From: Algihabitans sp028285215
GTDB lineage: Bacteria > Pseudomonadota > Alphaproteobacteria > Kiloniellales > DSM-21159
DNA: 64,000 nt
Assembly (NCBI RefSeq): GCF_042140275.1
Contig: NZ_CP159482.1
Reading direction: 5' to 3' (one strand)
Shown here: positions 24,594-35,300 of the stretch, piece after piece
How positions within the stretch are numbered: the stretch's first letter is position 1
Layout: every line of letters begins with the position of its first letter
Translations under genes and position numbers: made by a program
Notes under the pieces: model-generated
The model's database searches: none
What the model saw: the letters and a program-made list of their open reading frames with translations, nothing else
What the model was told of the DNA's origin: nothing

Positions 24594-25859
24594 ATGCTGA
24601 CACGCCTTCTTGCCGCGACGGCCGTAAGCCTTACGCTGACCGCACCGGCGGCCGCCGAGCAGATCGAACTGCGCGTTCACTACGCGCTGCCCCAGCTGTT
24701 CAACGACATCCAGGAAGGGATCGCCGCCGGCTTCATGGCCGAGAATCCGGACGTCAAGATCGTCTTCGACGCCCCGGCCGAGGAGTATGAACAGGGCGTC
24801 CAACGCCTGCTGCGCGAGTCGATCGCGGGGACCCTGCCCGACATCGCCTACGTCGGGCTGAATCGCTGGCGGGTGCTGCAGGAACGCGAAATCGCCGTGC
24901 CGCTGAACGCCTTCATGGGCAGCGCCGACGAGCTGGCGGCCCAGGGCTACACACCGGCGCTCCTGAGCCTGGGGCGCCTCGGCGATACCCAGTACGCCAT
25001 GGCCGTCTCGGCTTCGACGCCGGTGATGTACGTCAACAGCGATCTGGTGGCGCAGGCCGGCGGTTCGATGGAGGCCTTTCCCAGCGACTGGGACGGCCTC
25101 ATCGAACTCGGCTCCAGGATCAACGCGCTCGGCGGCGACATTGACGGTCTCTACTACCACTTCTGGGGCTCAGACTGGATGTGGCAGGCTTTGCTGGGAT
25201 CCCACGGCGGCCGTCCGCTGACCGAGGACGAAGGCGACATCGCCATCGACAGCGCGGCCGGCATGGCAGCGGCCGAACTGCTCGCCCGCTTCCGGGCCGA
25301 GGCCGACATGCCCAGCTACGACCGCGCAGCGGCGCAGCAAGCCTTCGCGGCCGGCAAGCTCGGCATCTACTTCGACTCCTCCTCCTTCCTCGCCCGCGTC
25401 GAGGAGGCCGTCGGCGACCGCTTCCCGGTACGGCTCGTCGAGTATCCGATTACCGCCGAAGCCTCCGAGGTCTACCTGCCGACCGGCGGTTCCGGCATCG
25501 CGATCCTGACCGACGACCCCGCGCGGCAGGAAGCGGCCTGGCGCTACATCACCTGGGCGACCGGTCCGAAGGGCGCCACCGTCGTGGTCGAGAACTCGGG
25601 CTATGCGCCGACCAACGCCATCGTCGTCGAAGACGAGTCCTATCTGGGCGAGTTCTATGCCGCCAACCCGAACGCCAAGGTCGCCCACGCCCAGCTCGCC
25701 AAATACGCCGGGCCCTGGTACGCCTTTCCCGGTGCCGGCGGCGTCAAGGTGACCGACACCATCATGAAGGGCCTCCGCGACGTCATCGACCAGACGGCCG
25801 CGCCCGACGTCAAACTCAATGAGGTCGCAGCCCAGGTCCGCAGTCAGTTGGATATGTAG
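24594..25859 (+). CDS. Extracellular solute-binding protein family 1 (carbohydrate/glycerophospho type)
   Basis: This periplasmic receptor of 421 residues begins with a Sec signal peptide (LTRLLAATAVSLTLTAPAAA, cleaved near residue 21). The mature protein starts with beta-strand ELRVHYAL and has the family-1 features: LPDIAYVGLNRW (about 80-91), AAQQAFAAGKLGIYFDSS (about 255) and the C-terminal AWRYITWATGPKGATV region. The start ATG at 24594 follows AGGAGAAAGAGG; an ATG at 24561 would give 11 extra residues without a better site. It is the last gene of the operon, followed by a clear terminator. It uses Sec rather than Tat export, unlike the other two binding proteins here. Confidence 0.92.
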   Translation: MLTRLLAATAVSLTLTAPAAAEQIELRVHYALPQLFNDIQEGIAAGFMAENPDVKIVFDAPAEEYEQGVQRLLRESIAGTLPDIAYVGLNRWRVLQEREIAVPLNAFMGSADELAAQGYTPALLSLGRLGDTQYAMAVSASTPVMYVNSDLVAQAGGSMEAFPSDWDGLIELGSRINALGGDIDGLYYHFWGSDWMWQALLGSHGGRPLTEDEGDIAIDSAAGMAAAELLARFRAEADMPSYDRAAAQQAFAAGKLGIYFDSSSFLARVEEAVGDRFPVRLVEYPITAEASEVYLPTGGSGIAILTDDPARQEAAWRYITWATGPKGATVVVENSGYAPTNAIVVEDESYLGEFYAANPNAKVAHAQLAKYAGPWYAFPGAGGVKVTDTIMKGLRDVIDQTAAPDVKLNEVAAQVRSQLDM

Positions 25860-25890
25860 GGCTCCAACCGTTTCGAGACGCCTTCGATCC

Positions 25891-25921
25891 GGGGCGCGTG
25901 GCACCGACCACGCGCCCCTTT
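25891..25921 (+). terminator. Terminator of the carbohydrate ABC operon
   Basis: A perfect 11-bp stem GGGGCGCGTGG/CCACGCGCCCC (25891-25901 with 25908-25918) has a CACCGA loop followed by TTT. It lies 32 bp after the binding-protein stop. Confidence 0.75.
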
Positions 25922-25983
25922 CGCATCTCCGACGCGGCGAAGGCACAGCTCCATAGGCCTCAAAGTGACAGAGCTGAGCTGCG

Positions 25984-26001
25984 ATTTCATCCGGCTGTCA
26001 C
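25984..26001 (+). promoter_or_regulatory. PHO-box-like direct repeat upstream of the type I secretion operon
   Basis: ATTTCAT-CCGG-CTGTCAC (25984-25990, 4-nt spacer, 25995-26001) matches the alphaproteobacterial PhoB site CTGTCAT-N4-CTGTCAT at 5/7 and 6/7 positions with the correct spacing. A weak -10-like TAGGTT (26012-26017) follows 10 nt later, and the secretion ATPase gene starts 87 nt downstream. A second site of similar quality precedes the RTX gene. PhoB binding is inferred. Confidence 0.4.
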
Positions 26002-26087
26002 AAGGGCGCAGTAGGTTAACGCTTCATTAAGAGCTGCGCGGCCGCCCGCCTGCAGAGAATCCGATTTCCGGCACAAGAGCCCCGTCC

Positions 26088-27827
26088 ATGTCCTCCAGAC
26101 CAGCGACCAAGCCTGTTCTGCCCAGCGGTCTGCGCGGCAATCTCAGTGCCGTCACGCTGTTCTCCTGTGCGGTCAACCTGCTGATGCTGACCGTGCCGCT
26201 CTACATGCTGCAGGTTTACGACCGGGTGCTGGTGTCGCGCAGCATCGAAACCTTGATCGCCCTGACGGTGCTGGCGGTCGGCCTCCTGATCGCATTGGGC
26301 CTGTTCGAGTTCGTCCGCCAGCGCGTCCTGCTGCGCAGTGCCAACCAGCTCGAAAGCGACCTGGCGCCGCGGCTTCTGCGCGCCAGCCACGACCTGGAAC
26401 TGGCGGGGCGATCCTCGGGGACGCAGCCGTTACGCGATCTCTCGACCTTGCGGCAGTTCATGACCGGCAGCGGCATTCTCGCCTTCTTCGATGCGCCCTG
26501 GACGCCGCTGTTCATCGCCGTGATCTTCGTCCTGCATCCTCTCTTGGGGTTGGTTGCGCTGGCGGCGGCCCTGCTGCTGTTCGCCTTGGCCTTGCTGGGG
26601 GAGATCATCACCCGCAAGCCTCTGGAGGAAGCCGGTCAGTTCAATCGCGGCGCGCAGAACGTCGCGGAAGCCGGGTTGCGCAATGCCGAGGCCGTCGCGG
26701 CCATGGCGATGCGACCGGCGCTGGAAACGCGGTGGCAGGAACGCCAGGACTGGGGCTGGGCCATGCAGAGCCGGGCGGGCGAGCGCAGCGGTGCCCTAAG
26801 CGCCAGCGTCAAGTCGGTTCGCCTCGGTTTCCAAGTCGCCATGCTGGGCGTCGGCGCCTGGCTGGTGCTGGGCGAAGCCATCACGCCCGGCGCCATGATC
26901 GCGGCCTCGATCATCCTCGGCCGCGCCCTCGCGCCGGTCGAAGCCTCGATCGGCGCCTGGCGCGGCTTCATCGGTGCGCGCGGTGCCTATCGGCGGATCC
27001 GCGAAGTGCTGGGCGATCCGGCAACGGAGCAGGAGGAGCGTCTTGCCCTGCCAGCGCCGGAGGGCCGCCTGTCGGTAGAACACCTGGCTGCGGCTGCGCC
27101 GGGCAGCTCCCGGCCGATCCTGCGAGGCATCTCCTTCGTGCTGGACCCCGGCGAAGCCTTGGCCGTGATCGGGCCGAGCGCCGCCGGCAAGTCGACCCTG
27201 GCACGCCTGCTGGTCGGCGTCTGGCAAGCCCAGGGCGGCTGCGTGCGCCTCGACGGCGCCGAGGTCTGGACCTGGCAACCGGAGGAACTCGGCCGCCATC
27301 TCGGCTACCTGCCTCAGGACATCGAACTCTTCGACGCCACCGTGGCCGAGAACGTTGCGCGCATGGGAGCCGCCGATGCCCAGAAAGTGGTCGCCGCCGC
27401 CCGGCTTGCCGGCGCCCACGAGATGATCTTGCGCCTGCCCGACGGCTACGAGACCCGCATCGGCGCCAGCGGCGCGCGGCTGTCGGCCGGGCAGCGCCAG
27501 CGGATCGGTCTGGCCCGCGCGCTCTACGGAGAACCGAAGCTGGTCGTGCTCGACGAACCGAATGCCAACCTGGACAACGAGGGAGAGGCGGCGCTGCGCC
27601 AGGCCCTGGTGGGCCTGCGCAAGCAAGGCGTTTCCTCGATCGTGATCGCTCACCGACCGAGCGTGCTGAGCGTTGTCGACAAGGTCATGCTGCTGCGCGA
27701 TGGCCGGATCGAGGAGTTCGGAACGCCGCAGGAGGTCATTCCCAAGGTCACGCGACCGCGGGCGGTCGAAGCTTCGGGCAATACGCCCGCGTCACGCCAG
27801 GCGATCACAGCAGAGGCAGCAGGATGA
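26088..27827 (+). CDS. Type I secretion system permease/ATPase (PrtD-like)
   Basis: This is the inner-membrane ABC exporter of a type I secretion system, 579 residues. It has six TM segments in the first 300 residues, beginning with LFSCAVNLLMLTVPLYMLQV and YDRVL, both typical of PrtD/HasD. The nucleotide-binding domain (about 330-555) has Walker A GPSAAGKST, a variant signature LSAGQRQR and Walker B LVVLDEPNANLD. The N-terminus has no C39 peptidase domain. The stop overlaps the adaptor ATG (ATGA). An RTX protein gene lies convergently 1.5 kb away and is the obvious cargo. No outer-membrane TolC-like gene is in the window. Confidence 0.94.
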   Translation: MSSRPATKPVLPSGLRGNLSAVTLFSCAVNLLMLTVPLYMLQVYDRVLVSRSIETLIALTVLAVGLLIALGLFEFVRQRVLLRSANQLESDLAPRLLRASHDLELAGRSSGTQPLRDLSTLRQFMTGSGILAFFDAPWTPLFIAVIFVLHPLLGLVALAAALLLFALALLGEIITRKPLEEAGQFNRGAQNVAEAGLRNAEAVAAMAMRPALETRWQERQDWGWAMQSRAGERSGALSASVKSVRLGFQVAMLGVGAWLVLGEAITPGAMIAASIILGRALAPVEASIGAWRGFIGARGAYRRIREVLGDPATEQEERLALPAPEGRLSVEHLAAAAPGSSRPILRGISFVLDPGEALAVIGPSAAGKSTLARLLVGVWQAQGGCVRLDGAEVWTWQPEELGRHLGYLPQDIELFDATVAENVARMGAADAQKVVAAARLAGAHEMILRLPDGYETRIGASGARLSAGQRQRIGLARALYGEPKLVVLDEPNANLDNEGEAALRQALVGLRKQGVSSIVIAHRPSVLSVVDKVMLLRDGRIEEFGTPQEVIPKVTRPRAVEASGNTPASRQAITAEAAG

Positions 27828-29146
27828 AGCACCCGCCGGAGCCGCAGCGTAGGCCCGAGTTCAAACGCTCGGCGCGCAAGGCGATTCTCGCCGGCGTCTG
27901 TGTGGCCGCCCTGACCTTCGGCGGACTCGGCACCTGGGCGGCATCGGCAGATCTTGCCAGCGCCGTCCTGGCGCCGGGAACCTTCGTGGTCGAGGGCGAT
28001 CGCAAGCTGGTGCAGCACCTCGAAGGCGGCGTGGTATCGCAGCTGTTCGTCAAGGACGGCGACTCGGTCGAAGCCGGCCAACTGCTCTTGAGCCTGGACG
28101 CGACACAGGTGCGCGCCTCGCTCGGCGTTCTTCGTGCCAATCTCGACGCCGCGCTGGCGGAGCGCGCGCGGCTGGTCGCCGAGCGCGAAGAGAAGGCGGC
28201 CATCGTTTTTCCGGATGCGCTGATCGAGCGAGGCGAGGATCCCGGCGTTCAAGAGACGGTGACCGGTCAGAACCGCCTGTTCGAGGCGCGCCTGGCGGCC
28301 TTCGAGGGCCGCGTCGAGGTGCTCCGCCAGCGGATCGCCCAGCTGAAAGAGGAAATCACGGGAATCGAAGCGCAGCAGCGTTCCAAGACGCGACAGGTCG
28401 CGCTGATCGGCGAGGAACTGGCCGGACTGCAGGAGCTCTTCGCCAAGGGCTTGACCGAAAAGCCGCGCATCCTCGCCCTGCAACGCGATCAAGCCCGCCT
28501 GGAAGGCGAGCGTGGAGAGCATCTGGCCGCCATCGCACGTGCAAAGAAGGCGATCGGCGAAACCGAACTGGAGATCCTGCAATCGACCCTGCAGCGCCAG
28601 GAAGAGATCTCCACCAGCCTGCGCGAAGTTCAAACCCGGATCCTCGATCTCTCGGAACGCATCGCTGCGGCCCGCGACCGCGTCGACAAGATCGAGCTAC
28701 GCGCCCCGACCGCCGGCGTGGTGGTCAGTCTGGCCATTACCACGGAGGGGGCGGTTCTGCAGCCCGGCGAAACGGTCCTGGAAATCGTGCCGCACGACAC
28801 GCGCCTGGTGATCGAGGCGAAACTGCGACCCGACGACATCGACAGTGTCGCCGTCGGCCAGACGGCGCGCCTGCGCCTGACGGCCCTGGTGCAACGCACC
28901 ACACCGACTCTGACAGGCCGCGTGATCTACGTCTCCGCCGACCGGCTGGAGGAGCAGCGCTCCGGAGAGCCCTACTTCCTCGCGCTCGTCGCCCTGGACC
29001 CCGATCAGATCGCACGGCTGGAGGGTCAACCGGTCCTGCCCGGAATGCCGGCCGAAGTCATGGTGGAGACCGGCGCCCGCACCGCCCTCGATTATCTGGT
29101 CCAACCGATCAGCGATACGCTGGCAAAGGCTTGGCGCGAGAGCTGA
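27824..29146 (+). CDS. Type I secretion periplasmic adaptor (HlyD family)
   Basis: This membrane fusion protein has 440 residues. A single TM segment (about 21-42) is followed by a lipoyl half with VEGDRKLVQHLEGGVVSQLF (about 58-77). A long coiled-coil region (about 100-280) comes next, then the second lipoyl half VDKIELRAPTAGVVV (about 287-301) and a beta-barrel domain ending with the conserved GMPAEVMVETGARTALDYLV. It bridges the ATPase and an outer-membrane pore. Its ATG overlaps the ATPase stop by 4 bp. A hairpin about 100 bp downstream probably ends the transcript, before the convergent RTX gene. Confidence 0.94.
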   Translation: MKHPPEPQRRPEFKRSARKAILAGVCVAALTFGGLGTWAASADLASAVLAPGTFVVEGDRKLVQHLEGGVVSQLFVKDGDSVEAGQLLLSLDATQVRASLGVLRANLDAALAERARLVAEREEKAAIVFPDALIERGEDPGVQETVTGQNRLFEARLAAFEGRVEVLRQRIAQLKEEITGIEAQQRSKTRQVALIGEELAGLQELFAKGLTEKPRILALQRDQARLEGERGEHLAAIARAKKAIGETELEILQSTLQRQEEISTSLREVQTRILDLSERIAAARDRVDKIELRAPTAGVVVSLAITTEGAVLQPGETVLEIVPHDTRLVIEAKLRPDDIDSVAVGQTARLRLTALVQRTTPTLTGRVIYVSADRLEEQRSGEPYFLALVALDPDQIARLEGQPVLPGMPAEVMVETGARTALDYLVQPISDTLAKAWRES

Positions 29147-29249
29147 ACCACTGCGCTGAAGCCCGCGCTATGCTCTAGGGAGCGGGTTCCGACCGGCCGC
29201 AAAGCTGTTTCTCGCTGTGCCGAAACCGACGAACGCCGAAACCGGCGAG

Positions 29250-29284
29250 CCAAGGGCACTCCGACTTCCTCGGAGCGCCCTTGG
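29250..29284 (+). terminator. Hairpin after the secretion operon
   Basis: CCAAGGGC/GCCCTTGG (29250-29257 with 29277-29284) and CTCCGA/TCGGAG (29259-29264 with 29270-29275) form a 14-bp stem interrupted by one mismatch, with a 5-nt loop. There is no strong T-run. It is a likely terminator or 3'-end stabiliser of the secretion operon. Confidence 0.55.
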
Positions 29285-29310
29285 TCGCATCGTAATACGC
29301 TCTGTCGGAA

Positions 29311-29337
29311 CGGGGCAGTGCACTCGGCGCTGCCCCG
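29311..29337 (-). terminator. Hairpin after the RTX gene
   Basis: CGGGGCAG/CTGCCCCG (29311-29318 with 29330-29337), extended by three pairs including one G-U, lies 10 bp downstream of the RTX gene stop on the minus strand. There is no T-run. Confidence 0.5.
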
Positions 29338-29346
29338 CACCAACTT

Positions 29347-32300
29347 CTAGATCAGAACGTTGCCGTCGTTCAGATCGCTCAGGTCGTTGCCGGCGAGCAC
29401 TAGGATCTCGTCGCCCTGATCGTCCAGTTCGATCGAGACGCCGTCCGCCGTCTCGCTCGCCTGACCCAGGAAGGCCTCGAAGCTGGTAAAGGCGTAGGCC
29501 GAAACATCCAACAGGTCGTCGGCCCCGAAGTCCTGCACGACATCCGTCTGCGACCCGCCGCTCGGACCGAAGACGAAGCTGTCCGCGCCAAAGCCGCCGA
29601 CCAGCAGATCGCTGCCGACACCGCCATCGAGCCGATCGTCGCCGAAACCGCCCGTCAGCAGATCGTCGCCCGCACCGCCGGCCAAGGTGTCGTTGCCGAA
29701 GCCACCGGACAGGGCATCGTTGCCCTCCCCGCCGGCCAGCGCATCGTCACCGAAGCCGCCGTCGAGCGCGTCGTCGCCGCCGGCGCCCTCCAGGAGATCG
29801 TCGCCGAAGCTGCCGGCCAGGGCGTCGTCTCTCTCCCCGCCAAGCAGATCGTCGTCGCCGATCCCGCCCGCCAGTTCCATCGCCGCATCGGACGAAGCCT
29901 CGACGGCGGCCGGAACGACCTCGGGCTGTTCCGCCATATCGTCGCTGTCGTTCGCCGCGACGCTCGGCTCCATGTCCTCGCCGGTTTCCGCCGGGACGGT
30001 GACGATGGATTCGATGTAGTACTCGCTGGTATCGGTTTCGGCCTTCGGCCCAACCAGAGGCAGAGCTTCGAAAACGAGGGTATCGAAAGCTTCCCCGGGA
30101 TCGATCTCGAAGGTCTTCCGCGACCCGGACTGGGCCACGAAGGTGTCGCTGGCCACTTCCTGTCCGTCGTTGAAGGCCCGCCAGACACCGGACTCGCCGG
30201 TGTCGCCTTCTCTGGCAAAGAACCAGCTCACCTTGACCGTCGCAGACGCCATCGGATCGTCGAAGACCACGGTGATCCGCTCGGACAGCTCGAACTCGCT
30301 GTTGTAGCCGAGCTCTTCGGTTCCGACGCCGCCCTCGCCGATCACGCCGATGCCCCGGCCGGGAATGACCGTCAGCTCGTCTGCCGACTGTTCCGTCAGG
30401 GCGCCGTCGACGACCGACTGACCGAAGACGCGGAAACCCTGGTCGGTCGAGAGCGCGTTGGAAACGTCGATCTCGACCGGTTCGCCAGGCTCTCCACCGC
30501 CGCCGCCAAGGCCGTCGAGGACCGTGTCTTCGCGGAAGTCGAGGTTCTGGATGCGGGTATCCTGGTCGGGCTCGACGTCGGCCTGATCGAAGGGCGTCTC
30601 TTCCGGATGGTTCGCCGCCAGATACTCGGCCAGGGCATCCTGCTCGCTGCCGGCTTCGGCGAAGGTTGCCGCACCGGGTTCGGTCAAGACGGGATCGTCG
30701 AGCACGCCGTTGAGGTTGCGGTCCTCGCCTTCGTCCAGGATACCGTTACCGTTGGCATCCTCGCCGACGAGGTCAACACGGTTGGCAAAGACCGGATCGG
30801 CCGCCACGAACTCGTCGTAGGGATAGCCGTCGCCGCCGTTGGCCAGGAAGTTGAGCGTCACCATGCGGATCGCACCCGGGGCGCCGTCGACAACCTCCCC
30901 GTTCTCGACAATCGCCTGGGTCGGATTGCCGTCTTCGTCGATCAAAGCGACCGAAACCACCCGATTGCCGGCCGGCAGATCGTCGTCGAAGCTGAAGGAC
31001 AGCCCGCCGACCTGGGCGAACTGACCCGGCGTTGCGCCGTCGCCACTGGCCGAAACCGCGTGCTCCAGCACTTGCAGCAGCTGCTCGGGCGTGACCGTCA
31101 GCAGGGTGAGAGTGTTGTTGAAGCGGAGACTGTTTTCGATGTCGAGCTGCGACACACCGCCCTCGGGCTTGCCGGTCAGCTCGTTTCCGGCCGGCGGCAG
31201 CTGGCTGGGTTCGGTATCGCCGGGCAGCGTTTCGATCCGGCCGATGTTGTCGCGGATACCGCCGCCGTTCTTCAGCGATACCAGGACCGAGGCATCGGCC
31301 TTCTGGGCCTCGGCCAGGTTGGCGTCCGCCGTCAGGTTGCCGAGATTGGTTTCCTGGGTGCGCACATCGCCGCGCGTTCCGTTGAGGAAAACGTCGGTGA
31401 CGCCGAAGAAGTTGCTGTCCAGTTCGATGATCTGGTCCTGCAGCTCTTCCACAATGGCCTGGATCTCGGGATCGACGAGATCTTCCGCGCCCAGATCCGC
31501 CACGCCCTGTTCGTCGGTGGCATAGGCGCCGCTGACCTCGGGGGCGTAGCTGCCGGGGATGATCACACCGTCTTCGTCGAAGTCGATGACCAGGCGGCCG
31601 ACATACTGGTAGTTGCCGTCGGTGTTGACCACGGCCACCGGATTGCCGTCGGCCCCCTCGACGAAGAGCGGATAGTCGCCGTCCCGGCTGTCGCCATCGC
31701 GCAAGCGATCGGTGTCGTCCGCCAGCAGCGTGTTCGATCCGCCAGCCTGGATGATATCGACACCCGTGAGGCGAGGCGCGAGTTCCTCCAGCTCGATCTG
31801 GATCTGCTGCATGTGCGACAGCAGGATCACCTTGTTCAGCCCGGGATTGTCGTCCAGCAGCTGGTCGACTTCGGCCTGAATGATGGCGGCCAAGGCGTCG
31901 TAGTCGGGCGAGCCGTCCGGCAGGCGCGGCGGGTTCACGCCGACGCCGCCGGGCGAAGCAATCTCGTCCAGGATCGGCGTGGTCGCCCCCACCACGCCGA
32001 TCTGCTCGCCGTTGACGTCGAGCACGATCGAGGAGGTGACGGTGCCGGGCTGGGGCGCCTGGCCGCCCGGCACTTCCAAGGGCGCGAGATTCGGGTCGGT
32101 CGAGAAGTCGAGGTTGGCGCTTAGATAGGGGAACTGGGCGCCGGGATAGATCAGACCCGTCGGGGTCGTGCCCGGCTGCAAGAGGTCGGCAAGCGCGCCG
32201 GTACCGAGATCGAACTCGTGGTTGCCCAGGGCGATGGCATCCCACTCCAGCTCGTTCTGGATCAGGATGTCGCCGCGGCCGGCAGCCCCGAACACATCCT

Positions 32301-35300
32301 CACTGGCGCTGTAAAAGACACCCGGGATGAATGCGTCGCCGGAAGAAAGCCGGATGGTGTTGGCGAAGTCGGCCTCGCCGTCATTGTCGGCGTCCTGGTT
32401 CTCCAAGGCGTTCATCACGGCAGAGAAGCGTGCGGCATCTCCCAGCGCCGGCACACCGGCCTCCTGGTCCGCCGCATGCAGCATCTGCAGGGTAAAGGCG
32501 GGCTCGGGCTCGTCTTCGAGCGTCAGGCGCGCGACGATGGGGTCGTGATCGCTGGCCCGGCCGTCGTTCGCGAAGTCGGCGTTGATGCGGACGGCGTCGA
32601 CCTCGGTTTCCGCAAAGCCGTCCTCGTTGACCAGGATATGATCCAGGGTCTGCGAGTTGCCGTTGAAGATGAAGCTGTAGCGGTCGTCTTCAGGCAAGTC
32701 TTCGATCAGGTTGGTCAAGGAGCCGTCGAAGACTTCCAGCGTGTCGGAGAACTCGAAGTCGTTGAAGTCGCCGAGCGCAACGATCTTGGCGTCGGGATCG
32801 TCGGCCAGGATCGAGTCGACCAGATCCTTGACAGCCTGCGCCTGGGCCACCCGCTGCTCCAGTGTAACCTGCTCGATCGGCTGCTCGGCCCCGTAGAGCG
32901 GGCTGTCGCCGGACTTGGACTTGAAGTGCGTATTGACGACGTAGATCGTCTCTCCTTCGAACTCGAAGGTGGCCAACAGTGGCTTGCGCGTTCCCTCGAA
33001 AGCCTCCTGCTCCGGCGAACCGTCGCCGCCTTCGTCAAAGGCCGGGTCGAGCAACCGCCCGGGATTGAAGTTCAAGGCATCGGCGTCGGCATCGTACGCA
33101 ACGTCGTCGCTGGTGCCGCCGGCCAACCCGTCGGCGAGGTTCACGCGCGCCGTGTTGTAGAGATAGGCGACCTGGATGTTGGCCCCCGGCTGACCGCCAT
33201 CGGCCTTGTCTTCGGGCGCGATGGTGATGACGTCGTAGGTGTCGACACCGGCCGCCTCCAGCGCATCGAGAAGCAACTGCAAGGTAACGTCGGCATCGAC
33301 CGTCCCGTCGTCGGTGGAACCGTTGTTGTCCTGGATCTCCTGCAGGGCAACGATGTCCGGCGTGCCGAGATTGTTGATGATCTGCTGCGCCAGCTGGTCG
33401 TAGCGGTCGCCGTCGCCCGGATCGAGGTTGAGCACGTTGTAGGTGGCGATGGTGAGCTGGCCCTCGCCGGCCGTCAGATCGGTCACCTCCGGCTCCAGGT
33501 CAGGGTTCTCGGTGACGCCCGGCAGCGGCGCGGTGTTGAGCAGCTTGAAATTACCGAAGCTGTAGTCGAACACGCCGGTGATCGGACCGTCGAAGGTGTC
33601 TCCGACATTCACGTCCGGCTCCGCGGTGACCAGGTCGTCGTCGATAATGATCCGCTCGGCGTTGGTATCGTCTTCGCCCAGCAGGATACCGCCGTTGACG
33701 CTGCGCAGGTCGGACCCGTCGCCGTTGTCGGCAAGAACGGCGATTTCGCCGAAGCGAGAGGTCGGCCCGACCACCACGGCATCGCTGACCTCGGCCAGCA
33801 TGCCTTCCAGCGACTCGAAGAAGTCGATGCCGTCTTCGTCAGGCTGGTACTCGGTCAAGCCATCGTCGTCGATTTGGGTCGGGATCGCCCGGCCGCCCTG
33901 GCCAAGTACAACGGCGTCCGGAAGCGCGTTGCCGTTGCTCAACACCTCGATCTCTCCAGGGAAAGAGATTTGGGTGGTGCTGAGGTTGCCGGTGTCTTCC
34001 CCACCGGGAAAGCGCTCGATCACCTCGCCGGTGATACGCACTTCGTCACCCACGGAAACGGTGACGTTACCACCGCCGACGAAGATCAGCAGACCGTCGG
34101 AGGTCGCGTCGTTGCCGTCGCCATTGGCGTCCTGAATGAAGAACTTGTTGCTGTCCACGGCGGTCACGATGCCGCGGGTCACGACGGTCTGCCCTTCGAA
34201 GGCGGAGCTGTGACCCTCGCCCTGAATGTCGTAGATCGGCACCTCGGGCGTGATGTCGAAGGTGGTGGTGGTGCCGCTGACTTCGTTGGCAACCACAAGC
34301 ATCGGCCGGCCCGTCGGGCTGTCGTCGGCCGCAACGAAGGTCAGGATCTCAGGACCGAGATCGCCGGCGGTGCCCGCCTCGGGATCGCCCGAGAAATCGC
34401 GCGTCGTGATGTACTGCACGAAGCTCGGCTCCGCCGCGTCGGTGACGTCGTAGACCATGACGCCGCCGACCCGCTCCAGACCGATGAAGGCATAGGTCTG
34501 ACCGCCGACCTCGCCGACCGCAACACCCTCCGGCTCGGGACCCTTGGCGTCGGAGCGCGAGTCGAAGCTGTCGTTGTCGTCGTTGGTGGCGTTGAAGGCC
34601 TCCGGCGGCAGAACGCCGTCGGTGATCAACTGGGCGATCTGCTGCTCAAAGGCGTCGCCGCTGTCGAAAACCAGATTGCCCTCGTCGTCCCAGATGCTGA
34701 ACGAGCGGCCGCCGTAGGCAACCAGTTGATCGATCAGACCATCGCCGTCGGTGTCGCCGTCGATGGTCGAGACTTCCAGCCGGCCAAGCTCCTCGTCCGC
34801 GGCCAGCGGCAGCAGCGCCGGATCGAGCAGACCGTCGTCAGCGAGATCGCTGACGCGCGCATCCTCGTCGCGCGCGTCGCCTTCGTTCGCCGTGATGTAG
34901 TAGAGCTGCCCGTCACCGGCCTCGTAGGCGGCCACGGCATCGGGCATGAAAAGGCCCTGTACCGGCTCGGGCTGGATGTCGATGGCGCCGTCGCGGTCGC
35001 TGGCGTCCAGACCGTTGCCCGGCTGGCTGTGGTCCTTGGTGCCCAGCGGATGCAGGTCGACCAACTCCTTCGTCTCGATGTCGATCACAGCGACCGTATT
35101 GGCTTCCTGCAGCGTGACGAAGGCGGTGGTGCCGTCCGGCGAGACGGCAATGTACTCGGGCTCCACGTCGCGCGATGGCTGCTCGCCGGGGAAAATGCGC
35201 AAGCCGAGGTCGCGCAGCGCGTCTTCGCCGAAGAAGTCCAGGATCTCGAAGCCGACCGTGTCGATCTCGCCGGCATCCGCACCAGCCGAAAGGTCGATGA

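Noticed and set aside
29580..29870. Tandem DNA repeats that might be taken for a CRISPR or satellite array.
   Set aside because: They are the codons of the RTX calcium repeats (GGxGxDxLxG) in frame on the minus strand, with a 27-bp period and no spacers.
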